Assembly: GCA_025769875.1 (NCBI GenBank)
Contig: JAGFNK010000103.1
Span: forward strand, 1 to 64,000
Direction: 5' to 3'
Length of the DNA: 64,000 nucleotides
Source of the DNA: Russula earlei
Taxonomy: Eukaryota > Basidiomycota > Agaricomycetes > Russulales > Russulaceae
Positions 55,335-64,000 of this stretch are shown here, in pieces (the stretch's first letter is position 1; each line of letters opens with the position of its first letter). The translations under genes and the position numbers were made by a program. Under the pieces are notes generated by a model that searched no databases, was not told the DNA's origin, and was given only the letters and a program-made list of their open reading frames with translations.

Positions 55335-55721
55335 TGTTGTGCAGCATAGAGCACAGCTAACAGGCCAAGCAACCCACCTTAGAGGTTGTGCTAATGCTCA
55401 AGTGATATTAGGGGTGTAGAGCGATGTGTATACTTGTCTACATGTATGGTATTTATACCTCTATGACCCAGGGCTGTTCCTAAGTCCAAAAGAGGTGACT
55501 ACAGGTGTCCACTATATTGCGCACATAGTGACTGCATGATGTGGAAATGTTCTAGACACAGCATAAGGCTGCATCTTGTGATAGATAGCATAGTATGTGT
55601 AACCCTATTGCCATAAGCACATATGCTAAAGTTCTGTCTAACATGTAACATCTATGAGCAGATCTTGAACCTTGTATGAAGGTCTTCACCTTCTTTGATC
55701 CATTCAGGTTCCGGTTCAACA
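55335..55721 (-). repeat. 5' LTR of Copia-1
   Basis: 387 bp, in element orientation TGTTGAACCGG...CTGCACAACA. Differences from the 3' LTR are scattered single bases and one-base indels. Confidence 0.93.
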
Positions 55722-56100
55722 GACAACAATAGGATTTGCAACCTTTGGCAAACTTTCTGTCACCACCTGTCCTTGTGCAAGTGAAATACAGGAATACCTC
55801 AGCCTCCCTGTTAAGAACATGCAGGATCCCTTGGAGTGGTGGACAGCTCACAAATATGTATATCCAAACCTCCATCACATGGCTCTTGACTATCTGAGCA
55901 TTCCTGGTAAATCATGCCCTCTTGTTCAATAAACAAAGTTGACCTGATGTTTTGTGTAGTGACTTCTACTGCTGTTGAATGAGTGTTCACACAAGGTTGT
56001 CATCTTCTCCCATTCACTTGCAGCTGCCTCTCACCTTCCTCAATCTAAGCCTTTCTCTGCTTTGGGTCATGGACATGGTGTGGTCTTGTAGTATTTGATG

Positions 56101-56662
56101 ACATGGTAGCTGCTGTGTCTGTGAAGAGCAGATAGGGACTTATATTTTGTAGTGCCATTTTGTTATACCTAGTAGTTGTCTCCCTTGGCTAAATGAATGC
56201 AAAACCCACAGGTGATTATGCATACCCATGGTTTTCACCATTTACCTGCCATTCCCATGGGTGAACCTGTACCCTTACCCTTACAGATACAATGTTCATC
56301 AGGTATGGGTTTAGGAAAAAGAACCCAAGGGTTACCTGTGTCATAGCCTACTGAGGTGGTGGCTTCCTTTTGGTGGGTGGGTGGTGGTCAGACATGGCTC
56401 TTCTGGCTGTTCCTGGTGCTCTCAGAGTAGCATTTTGCTTTCCAGTCTTTGAAGAGACTGCTGTTGACAGGCTTCAATGGGGTCACAGGCAGATGGGTTC
56501 CTCTGGTGTGAGGATAGTGAAGGATTTAAGGTAGTGCCAAGTGAAAGCCAAGAGCAACCTGGTAATTGAAACATTTTGGGGTGACAGAGCGTGACTGTCC
56601 GAATCAGGGTCCAGGTAGGGATAGTACAATCCGCCACCGGTCCGTCACTCCCGTACTTATAC
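56101..56662. other. Repeat edge and SRAP gene promoter
   Basis: 56190-56335 has tacccatggt / ccatgggt and acccttaccc motifs like those at 35465. From about 56560 GC content rises into the gene island. No TATA box was assigned. Confidence 0.4.
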
Positions 56663-58314
56663 ATGTGCGGCAGATTCGCACTCGCCCTTCAAGTGAGTCC
56701 GTTCACTTCTTTCCCAAAGAATAAACATAATAATAATAATTAAAGGCAGACGATGTCGAGCAACTCGATGGCGGTTATCCCGCGCTTCACATCGACCAAT
56801 GGGTGCACAGAGACCGCTACGTACCCCGCTACAACGTCGCGCCGCGCACTCACGCCCCCCGTAATCCGTCGCGCCCGGTCAGAGGAACCCGCGCTCGTGA
56901 TGCACTCCATGAGGTGGGGCCTTGTCCCCCACTGGAGCAAGGCCGAGCCGCCGACGCTGAACACGATCAACGCACGCGCCGAGAACCTCGAGGAAGGCGG
57001 CGGGATGTGGGGCGGCATCAAGGGACGGAAACGCTGCGTTGTCGTCGCGCAAGGGTGCGCACACTACCGAAAGCAAAAGGAGGTAATGGAATTGAACGAC
57101 GCGTGCTCAGGTATTACGAGTGGCTCAAGAAGGGAAACACAACGCATCCCGCATTTCACGCGGCGCGAGGACAGACGACTCATGCTCTTCGCCGGTCTAT
57201 ACGACTCGGCGGCCCTCGACGGTGAGTTCCAGCGGTGAGCGTGGCGAGCGCCGGGCGGTTTGTTAGGGTGATCGTCATGATGTGTGTTTTCCGTTGCTTG
57301 TCGACGATTGCAGGTCTGTCCGAGCCGCTCTGGACGTTCACGATCGTCACAACGGCGGCGAACAGCAGCTCCGCATGGCTCCACGACCGACAACCCGTCA
57401 TGCTCACGTCTCAAGAAGCGCTCGACCGCTGGCTCGACACCTCCACGCAGGCCTGGGACCCCAAACTGAGCCGTCTGCTCGACCCATACAGCGACGCAGA
57501 CGGTCCGCTCGAATGGTGCGTGCATGCAGCCGCCCCGCCACAACTCCTTCATGATGGTCGGCGGTTCCTTTTGGGTATAGCTATGCCGTGCCCACCGAAG
57601 TGGGCAAAGTGGGCGTCGAGTCGCCGACGTTCATCGAGCCGGTGCAAGCGCGCAAGGACGGCATCGAGGCGATGTTCACGCGTCAGGCGGCCAAAGCCAC
57701 GCAGAAGCAAGCCGCAGCTGCCGTCGCGGCAGAGCGCGCCTCAACGACGAGACGCTCCTTCCCCTGTAACCGCCGCGGAGGGGGGCGGCAAGAGGAAGCG
57801 CGAGACATCGCCTGCCGAGGGGGACGCGCTGGGGTTGGCGACCGCGACCCCTCCGCGTACGCCCTTGCCCTCTCCCTCCCGGAAGCCACGCGTTAAGGCC
57901 CAGTGCGATCCGGTCCAGTCGGAGCCAGAGCTCGTGGACGACGTGGAGGATACTGACGCGGGCACACGCGCCTCTGCGGAGAGAAACGCTGGCGACGACG
58001 TTGAAATCGTCTCGGGGCCTTCACGGTCGGTTCGTCACCAAACACACACTCTTTTTTTATTCCATCGACTCGTTTTTTTTTTTTTTTTTTTTTTTTTGGC
58101 ACGCGACGCCAGAACGCGTCACGTCGATCAAAACTTCGAAAGGATGCCAAGCCAAAGACGGAGGAGGAAGGGAAAGTCGACATCCCCGCCTCCCCTTCTT
58201 CGCCTTTGGGTTCGCGGCGGCAGGAGCAACAACAACGCGAACCGCGAACAAGTGAGTCACACACGGCCCACCCGCCCTTTTACATACAAAAGCCGTCCCT
58301 TCCACCGTCCGCTT
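56663..58314 (+). CDS. SRAP domain protein (HMCES/YedK family)
   Basis: SRAP proteins crosslink through Cys2 to abasic sites in single-stranded DNA and protect them. The first exon encodes MCGRFALAL with the catalytic Cys2, then a 53-bp intron. Next come RYVPRYNVAPRT, MRWGLVPHWSK, TINARAENL (Asn/Glu), CVVVAQGYYEWLKKG, MLFAGLYDSAALDG, TIVTTAANSSSAWLHDRQPV (catalytic His) and CYAVPTEVGKVG. A basic, serine/proline-rich tail follows. Three apparent one-base insertions break the frame: in a C6 run at 56855-56860, near 57148, and near 57745. An intron near 58030-58110 contains a run of about 24 T. The stop at about 58314 is tentative. Confidence 0.82.
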
Positions 58315-59248
58315 AAAAAAAAAAAAATTTGCTACTCTGACCACCTTTATCTCTCCTCTCTCTCTCTCCTCTCGTTCTTCCCCCCACCCACCGCCATGAC
58401 AGCCCTTTTCCGAATCGACTTCTCCGAGGAAAAAGCTAAACGTGCGTCCCCTCGTCTCGCCATCGTCACCCCGCGCCCATCGTCTCCCATCCAACCCTTC
58501 CGCTGCCCTCGTTTTTTCGCCTTCCGGTCACTGACGACTAGACGGCACGCACGCGCGGCATGCCCGTCCGTCCGTCCGTCCGTCCCGTTTCTATACAGCA
58601 GCCCGTCTCGTTGGTGCCGCGCAGGAAACAGGAAAAATCAGGGACGACACCGAAGATCACTTCTTTTTTTCGCCGCCAAGACGGCGGGATGGAATGATTG
58701 ATATGCTCCAGGCTTCTCGCCCCTTCGTTGACCGTCTCACACGCTGCTACCGTTTATCATTTTCTTTTTTTTTTCCTTTTCTTTCTTTGTCCATGTAATT
58801 GTGTGCTCAGGTCGAACCCTTCGCACTTCGCCCCAGTATGTTTACCTAGCTGTCCTCCGAGTTTCCTTCGCAACGACGAAGAGTGCCATGTCCTCCCTTC
58901 CACATCCGCCTTTGCGCACCTTCCGCACGCACACGCAACACCCGAATTGTGACTGCCGCGGCTGCACCAAGACTCGATTCTGCACAGAGTGTCGACGATT
59001 AACGTACAAGATGAGTGGACAGAGATGTATGAGAGAGCATGAGAGACGAATGACAAACGGGAATCAAAAAAAGAGACGAAATGAAACGAAACGAGACATG
59101 GGAAGCTCGAGCGCGAGCGCGAAAACAGCACAAGTGCGTTCGACAAAAAAGACGAGGAGCGAAAGAGTGAACAGAGCGGTGGTAATACTGACAACGGTTA
59201 TTTCGCCTCGAATGCACAGCGAGAGGGGTGGGCGAATGCGACGCACGC
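58315..59248. other. Spacer between SRAP and DEF1-like genes (tail to tail)
   Basis: A ct-rich stretch (58350-58380) precedes a short ATG frame at 58396 (TALFRIDFSEEKAK), which could be an extra exon, but no continuation was found. The rest is presumably 3' UTR of both genes. A (ccgt)n-like run lies at 58562-58587. Confidence 0.4.
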
Positions 59249-60003
59249 TCACTGCCAGTACCCCTGTCTTCCTTGCTGCGCCGCAGCGGGCCCGTAAGCC
59301 GAGTAGAATGCGCCTTCAGATGCGCCCTGCGGGTACCCTAGGTGACCTTGCGGTCCACCCTGAGCTTGCTGAGTCTGTCCCGGTCCACCCGTCTGGGCTT
59401 GCGCACCTGGACCCGCAAACCGGCCCGCGGCTGCACCGTAGAAACCGCCGGCCTGCGCGGGCGCACCTCCGCGACTTTGCGGTCCTCCCGAGGTGCCTGA
59501 GCCCACTCCACCGACGTCTTTAGTACCGGCGCCTTGAGCGTACGGTTTGAATGCCGTCTCAGGCGACGCGGCGGCGCCCCGTGTGCTGAGCCCTTGCTGA
59601 TGCGCGTACAATGCCTTGCCGTAGTCCGCGGGCAAGACACCACCGAGACTTGCGCTCAGCTGGTGCGAATGGTTGGCATGCGGATGATAACCCAACTGTG
59701 GTTCGTCGTATGCCTGCTGGTGCTGCTGACCATACAAACTCTGTCCTTGGCCCTGGCCGTATGACTGAGGTTGTTTGCCAGGAGGACCCGCAGGGCTCGG
59801 CGCAGAGCCGGGACCGGGGGGGAACACAGGATATTTGACAAATGGTTGTGGGACGCTATATGCATAATTGTAGGGCGATCCGTAAAACTGGATTTTGAGG
59901 ATATGGCTGGTAGTAACCCATGGGGGGCGGATAGCCCTGTCCGCCCTGCTGCGCGCTGCCTGGAGGGGGTGCAGGTCCCCCTTGCTGCTGTTGTTGGGGC
60001 TGT

Positions 60004-60045
<42 letters not shown>

Positions 60046-62395
60046 GCTGTTGCTGGAGCCCAGGTAAACCCTTGACGTCGTCATGCAATCCGCCGCGTGC
60101 ACCAAATGCGCCAGTCTGCTGTTGGCTATATGAGTCATAAAAGTTCTAGAAGCAGAGCTACAGATTCTCCGCAAGCACCACTGCAAGCGGAACGACTTAC
60201 CCGTTGCTGACCTGTCGCCGTAGCCATAGTCGGCTCCTCCGCCGAACGCGCCGAGTTGCGAAACTGGGCCCTGCTGATTCAGTTGACCGAACGCCGTATA
60301 TGGACTGTCCTGTGCTTGAGAAGTAGGTGGTGTTCCAGCACCAGCGTGGAAATAAGGTCCCTGCGCATCTGGCTGGCGATAGAAAGATGTAGGTACTTGC
60401 TGTTGGGGAGGGGGTGACTGGTGTTGTGCTTGCGCGGGGTCAAGATGAGTCGGAAGCCCATGCTGGGCGTACTGTTGTTGTAGTGAATGGTGAGGGGGTT
60501 GTTGGTGGGACGGCGGTGACACTTGCTGCTGCTGTGATGGTGGTGGTGGTGGTGGTGGTGGTTGTAGTGGTTGCTGTTGCGACTGGTGGGGGTAACCAGA
60601 TATCTGGGAAGAGACCTGAGGAACAGCCGATGGACTGGTAAGAGCTGGCTGTGATACAGATGTTTGAAGATGGGCGGACGCGGGTTGTGAGGGGACCGAC
60701 GCCTGCGCCTGCTGCGGAATTGTTTGTGGCTGCGTTGATTGTGTGAAGCTCGGTGCTGAGTTGAGAGAGGGAGTGATGGAAGAAGAGGTGACGGGAAGTT
60801 CTGGCTGCGGGGGTGGGGGCGCTGAGGGGAGTTGCTGCGACTCAGGTGCTGCAGGGGATTCACTTGACAGCTTTGCGACCGGTTCAGGGGCGGATGGGCT
60901 TACGGGTTCACTAAATGAAGAGTTATAGGTTCACCAGTCGATTACTAGGTGAAAAAGTTACTCACGGTTTGGGATCGACAATCTCATCGCCGCCAATACT
61001 GAGGCTACCGAATTGCATACCGACTTTCTCAAGGCCGGGGCCAAAGTTATTCGGGAGTGTGACCGCCTGATCTGTTTTGAATCGTGCGCTGTGTCTATGC
61101 GCTGCGCTGCTCGGTCTCGCCTGAACAGGTGTTACGTGTTTCGGGATTGCCTCACCAAGACCGACTACGGGTTCTGGGGCAGGCAGCGATACAGCGATAG
61201 GCGCGGGAACCGGTTCAGGTGCCGGTGCCGGTTCAGGAGAGGGTGGCGTCGCCTGATCAAAGACTTTACTTTCTTCAGCGGGAGTCGCATCCCAAGATTC
61301 TGCAGCAGAGGCAGGAGGTTTAGGTTGCGGCTCATCTTCCCAGGGGGGACTCTTGGCGGTTGTAGGTTCTTCCCAGCCACTCTGCGCTTCAGACGACAGT
61401 TCATCATCCTGCGTGGGTGCGGGGGGAGGTGTAGGTTCGCGGGGGGGTTCGAGGGGAGCGGAAGGCAGCGGAAGAGGTGGTACAGGCTGGGAAATGTTCG
61501 AAGCGGCAGCAGTAAGTGGCTTCTCTGGGGCGCTGTGAATCAAAGTAAGAAATTAAGATGGGTCGAGGAAGCGGCGAATTCATACCGGGCAATTTGCGCC
61601 CAAGAGAGCTTAGAGGTTGCAGGAGTCTTGACATTAGGCCGAGTGGGTAGGATAGGCTGCGTCTTGACAGAAGGAGAGGCAGCGGCGGAGCCATTAGCTG
61701 TTGAGGGCGCACCCCAGGTCGATTCCGTGTTGGTCCCCCATGCTCCGGCTTGGGTCTCTGAAGTGGTATTGGCCCAGCCCGCGTAGGTATCGGCGCTAGC
61801 GCCTGCAGTTGTGTCTCCCCAGGAATCGGTGGAAAGGGGAGCGTCACCGTTGGCAGCTGGTGATGCAGGAGCGCCACCATGAGGGTGAGAATGATTACGG
61901 TGGGAGTCGCGATGGCCACCACGGGCACCAAGAGCGCGACCGCCAACAGCGCCACCACGACCAGGGCCGCCACGACCGCCACGACCACCTCTGGCTCCGC
62001 GGGACTGCGTATCACGGGTGGATGAAGAGTCCTTTGTTGGCCCTTGATGAGGTGAGGCTTTTTTGTCCTTTTTGCGTGTGACCCATTGCTCCGTGCGGCC
62101 TAATATAGACGAATGAAGGGGGGGGGGAAAGAAGACAAGGGAAAGAGAGATACCGTCGGAGATACGTGTAGCAGCGAGTGAAACGTCTCCGCCTGCTTCG
62201 ATCAAGGTCGAAAGGAGGTCTAGGGAGCGGGAAGGTAAACAAGGACTGGCAGCTCAATGTGAAGGATGACGGACCGTCGATGGTCCAGGCTGGAAAGAGT
62301 TCCTGCAGCTGCGGTATCTGAGTGCGATACTGATCAGGGATTTTTTGTTGGTGTGTGCGCTTGGGGTCGAAGGATGGCTTGAGAGTGGAGGACAT
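59249..62395 (-). CDS. DEF1: DEF1-like protein: N-terminal CUE domain, glutamine-rich tail
   Basis: DEF1 promotes ubiquitylation and removal of stalled RNA polymerase II. Start ATG is at 62395; QIPQLQELFPAWTIDDLLST and EAGGDVSLAATRISDG, joined across an intron, form a CUE ubiquitin-binding domain, followed by TEQWVTRKKDKK and an RGG-rich part. A long low-complexity region rich in Pro, Gln, Ser and Gly with WG/WEEP motifs follows, then polyproline, polyglutamine and a Tyr/Gly/Gln C-terminus (GQGQSLYGQQHQQAY). At least five short introns. Around 59890-60055 the polyQ segment is read in a different frame from the one that looks native, with compensating shifts. It is divergent from the phosphatase gene. 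Confidence 0.72.
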
Positions 62396-62555
62396 TGGTT
62401 TGGAGCGAGGCGAGGTGTGGACGAGGGACGAGCGTGACGGTAAATTGACGGAGTCTGAATGTCAAGTGGTTGTCGGACACAGATTACATAACTGTAAGTG
62501 GTTATCGCACATACATTACATAATTGTACACCGACCACAACTCACCCGCACCCGA
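62396..62555. promoter_or_regulatory. Divergent promoter with 32-bp tandem repeat
   Basis: 160 bp between the DEF1-like and phosphatase start codons. 62464-62495 and 62496-62527 are two copies of a 32-bp unit (27 of 32 identical), each with aagtggtt and attacataa. These may be binding sites for a factor acting on both genes. Confidence 0.5.
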
Positions 62556-64000
62556 ATGCCCGTTGCGCCGCCCGTTGCACATCTCGAGCTCTTCATGAAC
62601 AGCCCCGCCGCCCGTTCCTCCATCACCGTTCAAGCAAAACGTGCCCGTCCTCCCAATCTCGCCCTCTCTCCCCCGCCAAAGAGATCGGCTACCGCCCCTT
62701 CCGTCCTCGACTTGGACACTCCCATCGACGACATTGATAATCACCCCGTCCATCACAAATTCACGCCCCCAACATCTCCCCTATATGCTACCCCACTCTC
62801 CGCGGCCTTCTCCCCGTGCAGTCACTCGGAAACCGATTCCGACCATCTAAAGTCTCCAGAAGACATTTCCAATCAACTCGCCGTCCTCGAACAGCTTCGT
62901 CGCAGCGTGCAGAAAAACCTCCGCCTTCGCCCTATCTCCCTAACACCTTCACCGCCTCGTTCCCCTACACACCCCCTTTCTTCCGCCTCCATTTGGTCCA
63001 CCCAGGCCCCGTCTTCCAGTCCAGCATCTACTATCGCTTCCCCCAGCATCTACTATACCCCCATTTCTGATCCCAAATCTCCCCTTACCGCACACTTTAT
63101 CGGGCCCTCCGCATTCGACCGTCCTGCACAAGAGTTACCACGAAGCCCCGCGCGCTCCATTGACCCCGCCTCCCTCGCCGCCCGCCTTGAAAATTCCCCT
63201 CGCCGCCCGCTCCTCATCGATACCCGTCCGGCTGCTGCTTTTCTCGGGTGTCACATCAAATCGAGCATCAATTTCGCCATTCCCTCTCTTATTCTCAAGC
63301 GCTCTCGGAAACCTGGTGCTGGTTTTGGCTCCATTGATGCCCTCCGTCAATTCATCACGACAGATCCGTGCAGAATCGTTTGGGACTCCCTCATGGCCCC
63401 AGGTGGTTCCTGGGACGGTGGTGTGATAGTATATGACGAGGAAATGAACCCACAAGACAGACTGAATGCACAGGTCATCGCCTGGGCTCTCCTCCCGATT
63501 ATATCTCCCCTCCTCGTCCGCGGCAGGGCTGATTATCTCGAAGGCGGCATGCTCGCTGCTTGCTCCCATCCTGACTTAAAGAAATTTATCGCGTCACCAC
63601 ACGATTCCTCCCTTGAGACGCTGGATCAGATGCAAGAGGGTGAACATCACGTTCTTGCCTCACCACCACCTCCACCCAAGCTCTCTTTCCCATTCAAGCC
63701 AAAGAAAAATGGTAGCGGAGGACTCTTTCAGCTCGATACGGCCACAGCTGCTCGTTCGAGAACTCTTCCAGAAATTGAATTCAGTGCCGGTGCCTCACCC
63801 GTCCAAATGCTTGCCAACATTTTACCAGGCAATACAGAGACCTCTCCCTGGAACATTGCCGATGCTTCACCTTCCCCTCCCCCCTCCCAGTCTGTCTTTC
63901 CACGTCCCCCATCACGGAAAGCGTCCCTCACTGCACTTCGTAAGCTTGATACAAAGTCGGCCGAGCGTCTTGGCCCGCCAAAACTTCACGTGCGCACTGT
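62556..64000 (+). CDS. MAP-kinase phosphatase (dual-specificity), partial, with rhodanese domain
   Basis: Start ATG is at 62556, and one frame is open to the window end (about 481 codons, 3' end missing). The N-terminus has KRARPPNLALSPPPKR, a basic patch plus hydrophobics as in MAPK docking sites. Residues about 215-340 form a rhodanese/CDC25-like domain (PLLIDTRPAAAF, IKSSINFAIPSLILKR, GGVIVYDEEM) as found in MAP-kinase phosphatases. The HCxxGxSR catalytic domain should lie beyond 64000. Serine/proline-rich linkers offer many phosphorylation sites. Assignment rests on the domain type and docking motif, so another rhodanese protein remains possible. Confidence 0.68.
   Translation, partial: MPVAPPVAHLELFMNSPAARSSITVQAKRARPPNLALSPPPKRSATAPSVLDLDTPIDDIDNHPVHHKFTPPTSPLYATPLSAAFSPCSHSETDSDHLKSPEDISNQLAVLEQLRRSVQKNLRLRPISLTPSPPRSPTHPLSSASIWSTQAPSSSPASTIASPSIYYTPISDPKSPLTAHFIGPSAFDRPAQELPRSPARSIDPASLAARLENSPRRPLLIDTRPAAAFLGCHIKSSINFAIPSLILKRSRKPGAGFGSIDALRQFITTDPCRIVWDSLMAPGGSWDGGVIVYDEEMNPQDRLNAQVIAWALLPIISPLLVRGRADYLEGGMLAACSHPDLKKFIASPHDSSLETLDQMQEGEHHVLASPPPPPKLSFPFKPKKNGSGGLFQLDTATAARSRTLPEIEFSAGASPVQMLANILPGNTETSPWNIADASPSPPPSQSVFPRPPSRKASLTALRKLDTKSAERLGPPKLHVRT

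Larger units (their letters stand above)
49261..55721 (-). mobile_element. Copia-1 LTR retrotransposon, nearly complete
   Basis: Two LTRs of 386 and 387 bp (49261-49646 and 55335-55721, about 95% identical by eye) enclose Gag-Pol on the minus strand. The whole is flanked by exact gacaa duplications (49256-49260 and 55722-55726). A primer site and polypurine tract sit at the expected places. The coding region is broken by frameshifts and an inserted sequence. Confidence 0.95.
49060..56100 (+). pseudogene. hAT transposase relic split by Copia-1
   Basis: Plus-strand GIEYFHHQKWKGEWIKQVET at about 49120-49180 is a late-middle hAT block. After removal of Copia-1 (49261-55721) it continues with EIQEYLSLPV, DPLEWWTAH, YPNLHHMALDYLSIP, then a 53-bp intron (gtaaat...tgtgtag) and TSTAVE followed by TGA where the family has Arg (ERVFSQG). 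The N-terminal and catalytic parts are missing, and the left side abuts the Copia-2 Gag start. It is inactive. Confidence 0.75.

Noticed and set aside
57235..58701. A 488-codon open frame on the plus strand
   Set aside because: It reads through several introns of the SRAP gene and past its end, with the family motifs only in one segment. The length is chance in GC-rich DNA.

Overview
The window is nuclear DNA of a filamentous basidiomycete, most likely an Agaricomycete with a transposon-rich genome. Evidence: host genes are cut by many 48-60 bp GT-AG introns; the gene set (PCT1, SRAP protein, BCS1-like AAA ATPase, CUE-domain DEF1 homologue, MAP-kinase phosphatase) is fungal; a FunK1 kinase relic is present; and the mobile elements are chromodomain Gypsy, Copia, Tad-like LINE, PIF/Harbinger, hAT and Tc1/mariner-like. 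CpG-rich gene islands alternate sharply with AT-rich, CpG-depleted repeat blocks.

Layout. 1-7106: decayed chromodomain Gypsy element (gag end, pol, an extra zinc-knuckle ORF, 3' LTR) carrying two solo LTRs of another family in opposite orientation. 7101-7411: near-perfect palindrome. 7676-12292: a 4.6-kb foldback element with about 1.47-kb inverted arms and an exact 8-bp target duplication. It contains a decayed copy of the host cyclin C gene, with an antisense cytochrome c peroxidase copy lodged inside it. 12301-12450: remnant of a STAND-type protein. 12973-17139: divergent host gene pair, PCT1 (-) and an amidohydrolase (+). 17583-26852: repeat block with a Tc1-like MITE, solo LTRs, an hAT element with exact target duplication and a FunK1 kinase pseudogene. 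26853-27435: small secreted proline-rich protein gene, followed by a MITE split by a solo LTR. 28153-30537: low-complexity spacer. 30538-34800: BCS1-like ATPase and a membrane protein, both on the minus strand. 35000-56600: deep nest of elements. A Copia relic (-) is split by several solo LTRs and a LINE fragment; one of those LTRs is itself split by a Harbinger transposon and by a further solo LTR. Next to it an hAT transposase is split by a nearly complete Copia element (49261-55721) with matching 5-bp duplications. 56663-64000: SRAP gene (+), DEF1-like gene (-), and the start of a MAP-kinase phosphatase (+) that runs off the window.

Two processes mark the sequence. In repeats, CpG has decayed to TpG/CpA: every premature stop in the Gypsy pol reading frame is TGA, fitting CGA arginine codons. 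In host genes, several apparent single-base insertions break otherwise good reading frames, which may be assembly errors. The most unusual object is the 7676-12292 foldback element, a fungal parallel to gene-capturing 'Pack' transposons.
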